From an uncultured Verrucomicrobiae bacterium (GTDB lineage: Bacteria; Verrucomicrobiota; Verrucomicrobiia; JADLBR01; CALLMV01), in NCBI GenBank assembly GCA_938005615.1, contig CALLMV010000014.1, positions 78,752 through 142,751 of the forward strand: a DNA stretch of 64,000 nt, read 5' to 3'. The notes beneath the pieces are model-generated. The model saw only the letters and a list, made by a program, of their open reading frames with translations. It was not told where the DNA came from and did no database searches. This document shows, one piece after another, positions 24,929-33,258 of the stretch (the stretch's first letter is position 1; each line of letters begins with the position of its first letter). Made by a program: the position numbers and the translations under genes.

Positions 24929-25697
24929 TTTCCTGGCAGTGCTTATTCCGCGGAGTATTATTTTTATTGTGTTTGTGGAGGTGCTGCTTCTCATAGCTTG
25001 GGGTGCGCTTCTTTGTGCATCCGCCAGCGAGGGTATTTTAGAAGGACTCGTCCACCCGTTTTTCAAGCCTCTTTGCCTGGTTGCAGGGATCATATTAATT
25101 CTGTTGGGTTTTTTAAAAATAATTACAGATAGCTCACTCAGGCGCGGCGGATTGAGCCGAAGTTACTCTGGTGCTGATTGGCTCAGCATCGCTAGTGCAT
25201 GTTTGCCACTGCTGGCCGTGCCATTTCTTTCCGGTGACGGCTACAGCCTAGCCGTTTTGGAAAACAGGGGGCTGTCAAGTCATCTGCAGACGTCTCAGAT
25301 GTTGCAGCGAAAAGCCCCCCCCTCGCAGCTAGTGCTTGAGAACGGTGTCTTGCGCATGAGTGTTTTAGACCCTTGGTTGATTGCACGCTCATCACTCGAA
25401 AGGGAAGAGTTCCGCACGGCTACTGTGTCTTTAACTGGACAGTTTGCCAACAAAGACTCTAATGGATTGGGACCGGTCATTTTTCAATTATTCATTACTT
25501 GTTGTCTTGCCGACGCCAGCCCAGTAGGGGTTCGTTTAAAATTTGGAAAATCTGGAGTTCCTAGTTATCCGGATTTAAGCTGGCTTCAGGTACAGGGTGT
25601 ATTGAACTTTGTGGAGGAGGAGGGCTTTGCTCCTGAAATTGAAGTTATCAGTGCAGAAATCGTCCCACGGCCCGCTAGAGCATTTATCTTCAGATGA
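24921..25697 (+). CDS. YcgQ-like (TIGR03943/DUF1980) protein
   Basis: A start at TTG 24921 fits GAGG ten bases upstream and an 8-base overlap with the DUF4149 gene; GTG 24939 and TTG 24864 are alternatives, so the N-terminus is uncertain. The 258-aa protein has three to four hydrophobic helices in its first half, then a soluble domain with the family hallmark FQLFITCCLADASPVGVRL (compare R-x2-ISCC-xADA-x-P) and LSWLQVQGVL. In other bacteria this protein is encoded beside a DUF318 permease, sometimes under zinc control; that permease is absent here. It overlaps the convergent dxr gene by eight bases. Confidence 0.7.
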   Translation: MGDFLAVLIPRSIIFIVFVEVLLLIAWGALLCASASEGILEGLVHPFFKPLCLVAGIILILLGFLKIITDSSLRRGGLSRSYSGADWLSIASACLPLLAVPFLSGDGYSLAVLENRGLSSHLQTSQMLQRKAPPSQLVLENGVLRMSVLDPWLIARSSLEREEFRTATVSLTGQFANKDSNGLGPVIFQLFITCCLADASPVGVRLKFGKSGVPSYPDLSWLQVQGVLNFVEEEGFAPEIEVISAEIVPRPARAFIFR

Positions 25698-26856
25698 TGG
25701 CCTTGCCTTCACAAAATCGGCGTGCCATTTCCCGCGCCTGATTATCTGCAGCAATCAAGTCCTCTAACGTGGGGTGTTGTTGCGGTGTGTGTTGTTGCAT
25801 GGTTTCTTCGACCAGTGCCCAGATTTCGGGAAAACGGATGCGGCCAGCCAAAAAAGCCTCGACAGCTACCTCGTTGGACGCATTCAAAACGGCAGGCATC
25901 GTACCGCAAATCTCTCCAGCCTCGCGAGCAAGTCGCAGAGCGGGAAATTTTTTTTCATCCGGCAGCTCAAAAGTTAGCGACGAGATCTTAGCCCAGTCAA
26001 TTGGCGGCAGTGTATTTGGTACACGGCGAGGATAGCACAAGGCATATTGTATCGGAAACGCCATATCTGTCACTGACAATTGGGCCAGTACTGATCCATC
26101 GACCATCTCGACCATCGAGTGAACGATCGACTGGGGATGAACCACGACGTCTACGCTGGCGATGGGTATGTCAAACAACCACCGAGCTTCGATCATTTCC
26201 AATGCCTTGTTGAACATCGTGGCGGAATCTATAGTGATCTTCTTGCCCATGCTCCATGTGGGATGCTTGAGTGCCTGCTCAGGTCTTACACGCTGAAGTT
26301 CCGAAATCGGAGTCGTCCGAAATGGCCCCCCTGACGCAGTAAGAATCAGCCGCTTTACAAATTCAGGGGCAACACCCTCCAAACACTGAAAGATCGCGTT
26401 GTGTTCGGAATCCACAGGCAAGATCTTCACACCATGGCGCCGGGCTTCGCTAGTGACTATCTCGCCTGCGAGCACGAGAATTTCCTTTGAGGCGACAGCT
26501 AAGTCTTTGCCAGAACGAATTGCAGCAAGAGCCGGAGCTAGCCCAGCGACTCCAACTATAGCCACTAGCACGATATCCACCTCCGGGTGGGTCGCCGCGC
26601 GTATAAGCGCTTCATCCCCTGCGTCCGTGACCACGTCCGACGGACATTTATCACGCAGTGCTAAAAGATCTTCCACACAAGAGCAAACGGCTAAAGCCGG
26701 ACGGAACTCAGCAGCCTGACGAGCGAGCAACTCGACATTGCGCCCTGCTGCAAGTGTTTTGATTTGTACCAAGTGTGGCAAATCACGGGCGACTTTCATC
26801 GTGCTGGTTCCAATGCTGCCAGTGGAACCAAGGACTGCTACGCGTTTAGGCCACAT
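25690..26856 (-). CDS. dxr: 1-deoxy-D-xylulose 5-phosphate reductoisomerase
   Basis: Dxr (IspC) makes MEP from DXP with NADPH, the committed step of the non-mevalonate isoprenoid pathway. ATG at 26856 gives 388 aa beginning MWPKRVAVLGSTGSIGTST, the NADPH loop. Other motifs: ASKEILVLAGE, LPVDSEHNAIFQCL with the metal-binding Asp-x-Glu, TASGGPF, the flexible loop HPTWSMGKKITIDSATM, and the second metal-binding NASNEVAVEAFL. An in-frame TTG at 26877 is less likely. The isoprenoid product could feed the squalene/phytoene synthase at 11.2 kb and menaquinone (menD). Confidence 0.95.
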   Translation of the reverse strand: MWPKRVAVLGSTGSIGTSTMKVARDLPHLVQIKTLAAGRNVELLARQAAEFRPALAVCSCVEDLLALRDKCPSDVVTDAGDEALIRAATHPEVDIVLVAIVGVAGLAPALAAIRSGKDLAVASKEILVLAGEIVTSEARRHGVKILPVDSEHNAIFQCLEGVAPEFVKRLILTASGGPFRTTPISELQRVRPEQALKHPTWSMGKKITIDSATMFNKALEMIEARWLFDIPIASVDVVVHPQSIVHSMVEMVDGSVLAQLSVTDMAFPIQYALCYPRRVPNTLPPIDWAKISSLTFELPDEKKFPALRLAREAGEICGTMPAVLNASNEVAVEAFLAGRIRFPEIWALVEETMQQHTPQQHPTLEDLIAADNQAREMARRFCEGKAII

Positions 26857-27001
26857 CAGAAACTCATTTACGAGCAAAGAGAATGTTAGTCGAGGCCAAA
26901 GCCCTTAGCTGAGAATTTTGCTTGCCTAAGATTTGACTTATCTGTAAAAGCAGAGTTCTTTTACCAACACTTGTTCTATCCAGACTAGAAAGTAGCCGAA
27001 T

Positions 27002-28162
27002 ATGCCAGAAATCGTGAACTCCGCCAGACTTGCAAGACAAACCGCAGAAAAGCTCATCGGCTCGCGTGCCGCTCTGCAACGCACACCGGCTCTCGTCGGC
27101 TTCGATGGATTTATAGACAACATCTACCACGCCGTCGAAAAAAGAAAATCTGCCACTGAGTTTGAGCGCATGAAGTCACTCAAAAATCTGGGTAAACTCG
27201 CCACAGAAGCCGCCGGCAAGTCTGCAGCTCTTGAAATCGTATCCCAGGGAACAAGACATGGAGGAAACGGCCCCATCATGGCTTTTGCACTTTCCTCACT
27301 TGGTGTTCCAGTAACTTACGTTGGAATGACCGGACACCCCAAGCCACACCCCATCTTCAACGAACTAGCCAAACGCTGCACTGTACACGGAATTGCTAAC
27401 CCGGCGGAAACAGACGCCATCGAATTTCTCGATGGTAAACTCATGATTGGTAAACATGCAACAGTGGCAGAAGTCTCCTACGAAACTATCAAGAAAAAAA
27501 TCGGCGACACTGCTTGGAAAAAGATGTGGGAAGGCGCTCGCTTCGTCGGAATGGTCAACTGGACCATGCTGCCCCATATGACCGCACTCTGGAAAAAGAT
27601 TCAAAGCGAACTCCTCCCCAAACCCACAAAAAAAACCGACAAAGCCGAGAAGAAAAGCAATACACAAGCTCGCAAACTTCTTTTCTTTGATTTGTGCGAC
27701 CCAGCAAAACGCTCCGCTACTGACGTCAAGCTCGCCTTGGAAACAATCACCAAATTCCAAGATAGCTGCGACGTAATATTAGGCATGAACGAAAGCGAAG
27801 GCCTACAAGTCGCGCAGACACTTGGAATCAGCACTACAGGCAAAGGTCAAAAGATGATCACCTCGCTGGCTAACAAGATCCGTGAAAAGCTTGCCATCCA
27901 TTGTGCCGTCATCCATCCCATCGAATATGCAGTTGCAGCGGATGAAAACGATGCCGTCTGCGTGGCAGGACCCTACACAAAACAACCTAAAATCTCCACC
28001 GGAGCTGGTGACCACTTCAACGCTGGCTTCAGCATCGCCCGGCTGCTTGGCTGCGACTTGGCCCAATCCCTCCAACTTGGCGTGGCCACAAGTGGCTTTT
28101 ACGTGCGCCAGGCCATAAGCCCAAGCCGCGAACAGTTGGTACGATTCTTACAGACGCTTTGA
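27002..28162 (+). CDS. PfkB-family carbohydrate kinase
   Basis: A 386-aa ribokinase-fold protein. The N-terminal substrate motif is VGFDGFIDNIYHAVE, followed by GGNGPIMAFALSSLGVPVTYVG; the C-terminal signature STGAGDHFNAGFSIA (about residues 331-345) holds the anion hole and catalytic Asp. A Lys-rich insertion (KPTKKTDKAEKKSNTQ, about residues 204-219) interrupts the core. Substrate cannot be read out; sugars, sugar phosphates and nucleosides are all possible in this family. It is divergent from dxr across 145 bases. Confidence 0.82.
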   Translation: MPEIVNSARLARQTAEKLIGSRAALQRTPALVGFDGFIDNIYHAVEKRKSATEFERMKSLKNLGKLATEAAGKSAALEIVSQGTRHGGNGPIMAFALSSLGVPVTYVGMTGHPKPHPIFNELAKRCTVHGIANPAETDAIEFLDGKLMIGKHATVAEVSYETIKKKIGDTAWKKMWEGARFVGMVNWTMLPHMTALWKKIQSELLPKPTKKTDKAEKKSNTQARKLLFFDLCDPAKRSATDVKLALETITKFQDSCDVILGMNESEGLQVAQTLGISTTGKGQKMITSLANKIREKLAIHCAVIHPIEYAVAADENDAVCVAGPYTKQPKISTGAGDHFNAGFSIARLLGCDLAQSLQLGVATSGFYVRQAISPSREQLVRFLQTL

Positions 28163-28194
28163 CATTTCACTCCAAACGAGACAACACCAACACT

Positions 28195-29010
28195 ATGACA
28201 GTTGTCTTTGTTGGGGATGTCGTAGGCGAAGCTGGACGCCATGCCCTCAAGCGTGCATTGCCCATCCTTCGTGAACGTTTTCACCCCGACTTCGTCGTGG
28301 TCAACGGGGAAAACTGCGCGGGAGGCAACGGCATCACCCCCAGGCTGGCAATTGAGCTTATGAGATATGGTGTGGACGTAATCACACTTGGTGACCACGT
28401 CTGGGATCAAAAAGAAATTATCCCTTTCTTCGAAACGGAGCCGCGACTACTCCGGCCATTTAACTATCCTGGTCCGACACCCGGCCGTGGGTATGCAGTC
28501 GTAGTAGGCAACGGTAAAAAACTCGCAGTTGTTTGTGCCCAAGGCCGCACGTTCATGCGTATGGAGCTTGAAAACCCCTTCACCCACATCACCCCCATCA
28601 TCCAAGAAATCACAAAAGAAACCCGATGCATTCTCGTAGATTTTCACGCCGAAGCTACTTCGGAAAAAGTTGCCTTTGGCCATGCCGTTGACGGGCTTGT
28701 CTCCGCAGTCATAGGCACTCACACGCACATCCCTACAGCCGATGCAGAAATCCTTCCTCAGGGTACCGCCTATCAAACAGACGCGGGGATGTGCGGTCCT
28801 TACCACTCTGTAATTGGTCGTGATATTCAAAGCGTGGTCGAGCGCTATAAAACGCTCCTACCAGGCAAATGGCACATCAGCCGTAAAGACCTTCGCTGTT
28901 GTGGCGCGGCAATTGGTATCGACGAATCTACAGGACGAGCCACGAGAATTGAGTCCTTCATGATTCGTTGCGGCGATCTGGTCGATGAGGAGAATTCTTC
29001 ACATCCTTAA
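28195..29010 (+). CDS. YmdB-like metallophosphoesterase (TIGR00282)
   Basis: ATG at 28195 gives 271 aa beginning MTVVFVGDVVGEAGRHAL, the standard start of the family. Metal-binding motifs are VVNGENCAGGNGIT, TLGDHVWDQKEI (GNH in most relatives; Asp replaces Asn), LVDFHAEATSEKVAFG and VIGTHTHIPTADAEIL. Bacillus YmdB, the studied member, hydrolyses cyclic nucleotides and affects biofilm and motility switching; whether this one does is inference. It starts 32 bases after the PfkB kinase gene and is probably co-transcribed. Confidence 0.85.
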   Translation: MTVVFVGDVVGEAGRHALKRALPILRERFHPDFVVVNGENCAGGNGITPRLAIELMRYGVDVITLGDHVWDQKEIIPFFETEPRLLRPFNYPGPTPGRGYAVVVGNGKKLAVVCAQGRTFMRMELENPFTHITPIIQEITKETRCILVDFHAEATSEKVAFGHAVDGLVSAVIGTHTHIPTADAEILPQGTAYQTDAGMCGPYHSVIGRDIQSVVERYKTLLPGKWHISRKDLRCCGAAIGIDESTGRATRIESFMIRCGDLVDEENSSHP

Positions 29011-29052
29011 CCACAGCTTTGCAGTACGTTAAAACCACGTTTCGCGCCTATC

Positions 29053-30080
29053 TCACGTCATCTCCTGATAACGTTTCTCATCGATGCGAAACTTTAAGTC
29101 CTGTCCACTGCTAAAGCGGGCCAGATTGTCTAATGCGTTATGATGATACGGCCGCAGAGCATTAAGATCAAGAGGCCATGATACTACTTCCGCCTGATGC
29201 GCAGTAATTATCACATTCGAAAGCCTAGGCAAGGGATGATCCTTGGGGAATTTATCCCCCTCATGCACCAGCACATCCAAACCAGCTCGCAATCTACCGG
29301 ATTGAAGCTCTCGTGTCAGTGCGTCTTCATCAATCACCGCTCCACGCGCTGTGTTTACAATCACAGCATGGTCAGGTAGCATAACGAGAAGTCTTGCCGT
29401 AACAGACATTCTCGTGACCTCATTCAACGGCGTGTGGATACTGATTGCCTCGCAAGAGCTGAACAACTCTTCCAAAGAGCCGACACGCCTTCATGTTCCG
29501 GTAAATCCGTTGCGATGGGATCGTAAATTATAATTTCCGGACCCAGCGGTGCGACAATTTGAGCGAATCTTTTAGCTATTAAACCAAACCCATAAATACC
29601 AAGCCTTAGACCATCGAGCGTGCTTAGACTTTGCTTCCAGCTCCACTCCGTCCATCCTCCTTGGCTAATACTTTGAATTTGTGGGCGAATGTTTTTCAAG
29701 CAAGCAAGCAGAAGAGCCAGTGTGGACTCTGCAACCAGCCCTGCAGGTGCATCACCCCAGTTCGTAACCGGAATAGCTGAACGAATAATCCCCAGTGGGA
29801 TCATACCTCGCATACTTCCCGTGATGTGAAGGATGTATCTTAGCCTGGCAAAGCCATGCACCAGTGCCGCAGGGATAGGCCGCATACCCCAATCAGTGAA
29901 CAGTACGTCACAATCGCAACATAAGGCGATCACCTAGTCATCGGAAAGATTTCCTGTGTCTTTTAGAACTTTCAGTGACCCAAATTTTGCCAGTTCTTTC
30001 TTGAAATATTCTGTAAAAATATTTGGTGAAGGCTCTTCAAGTGCCAGGTGCAAAAGATGCATAATGTTTTGTAGTCTCAT
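29053..30080 (-). pseudogene. Broken 2-hydroxyacid dehydrogenase
   Basis: From ATG 30080 the frame reads as a D-isomer-specific 2-hydroxyacid dehydrogenase: N-terminal strand and helix, then LSDD followed by an in-frame TAG (29934-29936) where relatives have Glu, then VIALCCDCDVLFTDWGM, the NAD-binding LGIYGFGLIAKRFA, and a one-base frameshift near 29475-29485. After the shift the frame continues EELFSSCEAISIHTPL, VNTARGAVIDEDAL, GLDVL and HPLPRLSNVIITAH to the stop at 29053. The span of 1028 bases is one short of a multiple of three, so a single-base loss fits. The gene is almost surely inactive, unless the assembly has two errors. It lies directly downstream of the broken isomerase gene. 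Confidence 0.85.
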
Positions 30081-30851
30081 GCTTATTACCACATGACGAA
30101 GCAAAAACTTTAGGTCAGAAACCGCTGCTTCCATCAGTCGTTCTTGAGATTCATCAGGCCGATTAGTACCAACAGTAAATTCCAGCGTGAAGTCGCCGCG
30201 GAAGCCCATCCTTGAGAGGTTTTCAATCACAGCGCAAGACCGCTCCGGATGCTGTGCCACACTGGCCCACTGATTGGCCTGATCCCGAAACTGCACATGA
30301 ACCTCCTTAATTCTATGTCCGAAATATTCAAACCACTGTTGCAGATCTGCTTCAGATATTGCAAAGGCATGCACAATTATCTCCACAGGAGCATCCACGG
30401 TCTCAAAAAATTCTGCCGCTGACCTTGGCCTCTCAAGCCACGTGCCCGGGTGACACTCGCAGCGAAGAGCAACACCTGGTAGTAGTTATGCCAGCAAAGA
30501 TATGCCTAGGCGCGCCTGTTCTTCCCGACCGGTTTGTTCGCTTACATTGAATTTCATTGCACGAAATCCTAGCGATTCGTAAGCCTCTTGCAATTCCTCG
30601 AGTTTGTCTTCGGGAATTTGCTTATCTGGTAGCAAATACGAATTAAAAACAATTACCGGGAAACTGGACTTCGCGATGGCCAGACGCTCGTTAAGAGGCG
30701 CTTTGCACCAGTGATTTTCCCACAGCTCCCAACCATCGAATCCAGCGCCCTGTGCTTTGTCGCACCACTCGCTAGCCTGTAGTGCGGGAGTATCACGCAG
30801 TTTATTGTCCCAACGATTTTTCTCTAACAACACACTACTCAGCAAAAACAT
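30081..30851 (-). pseudogene. Broken sugar-phosphate isomerase/epimerase (xylose isomerase-like TIM barrel)
   Basis: From ATG 30851 the frame encodes FLLSSVLLEKNRW, GFDGWELWENHW and PVIVFNSYLLP, then ends at TAA 30486-30488. The same frame resumes with LLPGVALRCECHPGTWLERP, HAFAISEAD, EVHVQFRD and LEFTVG, so the break is a single nonsense codon between LGISLLA and LLPG. The C-terminal end has no stop of its own and runs in frame into the dehydrogenase ATG at 30080; TGG TAA TAA in another frame just before it suggests the original stop, lost by a one-base change of frame. AP-endonuclease-family-2 isomerases and NAD-dependent dehydrogenases of this kind often work together on sugar acids or inositols; the original substrate is unknown. 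Confidence 0.82.
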
Positions 30852-31012
30852 CACTACTGCCTTTCCATACATTTTAAAAAAAGCAAAAAAATGCCTCAGC
30901 CAACATGCAGCGCTCCACTATTGGCGTAGTTCATAACACAGTAACCAACTTGAATCAGCCTCATACTACAGGGATAAAACTCAGCAAAACACCACTCACA
31001 GCGGTTGACTAA

Positions 31013-31690
31013 GTGAAGCTTTTTCAGGAATATTACACTGTGTCATCCAACAGCCGCAAAAACCCTTTCCTCGCTATGTTCCGTTTAGAAAATAACATCA
31101 GCGCGGAAAATATCGTCGAAGCACAGCGAGAATCGCTTCTTCAAATCGCCCGTCGCTTGGAAGCACTGGCAATTGCAATCTTTAATAAACCCTCCAAATC
31201 TGCCCTCAAAACCCTCAGTGAAGAAGCCTTCTCAATTCGCAAAGACACACTCAAAGCAATCCAGGACTTGCTCGACAGATGCCGACCCGCACTTACACCT
31301 GAACAATACTCTCTGGCTTCTACACAAGTCGCAGACTATTTGTCCAAGGCCCTAGAACATCAAAGCAATATCAATCTCAATGCAGAAAACTTAGAACTCC
31401 TCAACCTTGAATCAAATAAAACCGGAGAATCGCCCAAACAAGAGTCCGCAGATCATCCGAAAACAGAAAATCCAAATAACACCCCCTCACAACCAGAAAG
31501 CTCATCCACCAACACTCCTGCAGACGCCCGCACGTCCGATCAACCTCCTCCGCGTAAAGACTCAGTCGTATCAGAAACGCGAAAAAACGATATCAAAACA
31601 ACTCCCGAGAGCACAATAAGCCCTCCAGGATTAAAATCAGAACTGAGCCGTCCACCAGTGCCCAAGCTCACTTCCGCACGTACTAAATAA
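31013..31690 (+). CDS. Unknown protein, helical N-terminus and disordered Pro/Ser/Thr tail
   Basis: A 225-aa protein without recognised family. Residues 25-130 are helical and charged (ENIVEAQRESLLQIARRLEALAI, ALTPEQYSLASTQVADYLSKALEH). From about 140 to the end it is a low-complexity tail rich in Ser, Thr, Pro, Asn and Lys. There is no signal peptide or membrane segment. The start may be GTG 31013 or ATG 31076; neither has a clear ribosome site. Gene-like because the frame is long and the amino-acid use fits; function unknown. It stands alone upstream of tRNA-Ser. Confidence 0.5.
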   Translation: MKLFQEYYTVSSNSRKNPFLAMFRLENNISAENIVEAQRESLLQIARRLEALAIAIFNKPSKSALKTLSEEAFSIRKDTLKAIQDLLDRCRPALTPEQYSLASTQVADYLSKALEHQSNINLNAENLELLNLESNKTGESPKQESADHPKTENPNNTPSQPESSSTNTPADARTSDQPPPRKDSVVSETRKNDIKTTPESTISPPGLKSELSRPPVPKLTSARTK

Positions 31691-31726
31691 GCGACCGCTT
31701 GTTTAAACCCTGCCCTTATCGTTTAT

Positions 31727-31811
31727 CGGAAGGGGGGGGATTCGAACCCCCGGTGCCTTTCAGCACACACGCTTTCCAGGCGTGCACAATCGACCACTCT
31801 GTCACCCTTCC
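31727..31811 (-). tRNA. tRNA-Ser (GGA anticodon)
   Basis: An 85-base class II tRNA: acceptor GGAAGGG pairs with CCCTTCC, the anticodon loop CTGGAAA holds GGA, a long variable arm follows, and the T arm is GGGGGTTCGAATCCCCC. Discriminator G fits serine. CCA is not encoded. It decodes UCC and UCU. Confidence 0.95.
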
Positions 31812-31987
31812 TGGTGAATTTCAACAAATAGCCAACACGTGGTAGATTATCAACAATTTTGCTGTTCCCTCCTCCAGCAGCCCTGTGCATTTTTACCTCG
31901 TGAATATTAATATGAGGCTGATGATTACTCAACTTCTAGTTGACCACTCTGCGCTAGATAATCGTCCTCTGCAAATTGAAACTTCGC

Positions 31988-32551
31988 TTATGAGGAAATT
32001 ATCAAGTCCAAACGCCCCGCACCTCTGTGCAACCTGAAGCAGTCGCTTGTTACAACCTGCACGATCTCGCTACTAAGCAGCTCACAGCTTCTACGCCAGT
32101 CGCGTGTGCCCAGCAAATGCTTCACACACGGCCGCAATCCACAAAAGTGCAGCGATCTTACACCATCACTTATACGCTCGCCGACTTCGTTGCGTAGCTT
32201 CTTAAAAAAATGCAACTCTGTTGGGCAATTGCCCAAAGACATCGCTAGTTCCTCCAAACATAGTACAGCCCGCGGAGGCAGTAGATGAAAATGTGGCATC
32301 ACATCCTTCGCATTGACTTTCTCAAGGATGATTCTGATTGAATCTTCAAGATAAGACACATCCACTTCCTGCTCGCGCACATCGTGCTGAAAGAAGAGCA
32401 GCAGCCCGCTCGTCACCTGCTCCGCCCACCAGCGCGAACGCCCCGTCTGAGCGGCCGCCTCAAAAAGCGATTCCGTGATCCAGCGTTCATCCATCTCTAC
32501 GGCCTGCTTGCCGCAGCGCACCAGCGGAAGGCAATCGTCCAACAGTATCAT
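31988..32551 (-). CDS. Unknown protein linked to nrdR
   Basis: A 187-aa cytosolic protein that I do not recognise. It has no membrane or signal segment. The first 45 residues (PLVRCGKQAVEMDERWITESLF, then WWAEQVTSGLLLFFQ) have a hairpin-plus-helix pattern faintly like an ATP-cone, as in NrdR, but this is speculative. Cys residues are scattered (C7, C13, C97 region, C139-C144). The ATG overlaps the nrdR stop (ATGA), so the two are translationally coupled and may be related in function. Confidence 0.6.
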   Translation of the reverse strand: MILLDDCLPLVRCGKQAVEMDERWITESLFEAAAQTGRSRWWAEQVTSGLLLFFQHDVREQEVDVSYLEDSIRIILEKVNAKDVMPHFHLLPPRAVLCLEELAMSLGNCPTELHFFKKLRNEVGERISDGVRSLHFCGLRPCVKHLLGTRDWRRSCELLSSEIVQVVTSDCFRLHRGAGRLDLIISS

Positions 32552-33012
32552 TCTCGCCTCCTTGCATTCCTTACGTTTTTTACTTCCATCTCAAAGGCTC
32601 CAATATCTTCAAAGCGGCGATAAACTGACGCGAAGCGCACGTACGCCACTTCATCTAGCTTGCGCAGCGCTTCCATCACACGCTCTCCAATCACACGTGT
32701 TGGAATCTCTGCGCCAAATTCCTTCTCCAAATCCGCAAGGATCGCCGCATGGGCTGTCTGGATTTTTTCACGGGAGACAGGTCTCTTGTGACACGCCCTG
32801 AGCATCCCGTTGAGAATTTTTTCCGGGTTAAACGGCTCGTACCTCCCATCGGACTTTACCACACGCACCTCTTCCGTTTCGATGTTTTCGTACGTCGTAA
32901 ATCGATGGCCGCATGAGAGACACTCACGCCTGCGCCGGATTGCGGTGCCTTCCTTCAAAATGCGCGAGTCAATGACTTTGTCATCGAGGGAGCCGCATTT
33001 TGGACATTTCAT
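32548..33012 (-). CDS. nrdR: Transcriptional repressor NrdR
   Basis: NrdR represses ribonucleotide reductase genes in response to ATP/dATP. The 154-aa product has the N-terminal zinc ribbon (CPKCGS and CLSCGHRFTTYE; Cys3, Cys6, Cys31, Cys34) and an ATP-cone (VVKSDGRYEPFNPEKILNGML to about residue 130) ending VAYVRFASVYRRFED. Residues after 140 are basic. No pair of NrdR boxes was identified in the window, so the target genes lie elsewhere. It is coupled to the unknown gene downstream. Confidence 0.95.
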   Translation of the reverse strand: MKCPKCGSLDDKVIDSRILKEGTAIRRRRECLSCGHRFTTYENIETEEVRVVKSDGRYEPFNPEKILNGMLRACHKRPVSREKIQTAHAAILADLEKEFGAEIPTRVIGERVMEALRKLDEVAYVRFASVYRRFEDIGAFEMEVKNVRNARRRE

Positions 33013-33173
33013 ACAATAAGTTGTACCTTCTCAGTAACATCTTTACGTTAAGTACTACATCTTGTGGTTCAAGAATGATTTTCAAAAATCCTCCTAAAAA
33101 GATTTTCACCTCCACACGCCTCGATCTCCATCTCAAGTAGGTGAGTGCGACTCCAGCCTATAGTGCGTCATGA

Positions 33174-33224
33174 CAAGGGAACCTGCAGTAAAAAAACATC
33201 TTTTTTAAAGGTAAAATTCCCTTG
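33174..33224. repeat. Nested inverted repeat upstream of the DUF502 gene
   Basis: CAAGGGAA (33174-33181) and TTCCCTTG (33217-33224) are perfect 8-base arms. Inside them an A run and a T run flank CATC (about 33190-33206) and can form a second helix. It ends 34 bases before the DUF502 start codon at 33259 and could be a leader structure or protein site. Confidence 0.35.
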
Positions 33225-33258
33225 ATGTACGAATGACCTTGGCTTGATTGTCCAAATC

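Noticed and set aside
29053..30872. Stop-codon recoding as the explanation for the broken isomerase and dehydrogenase
   Set aside because: Both TAA and TAG interrupt the genes and a frameshift is also present, while the neighbouring genes end normally at these codons.
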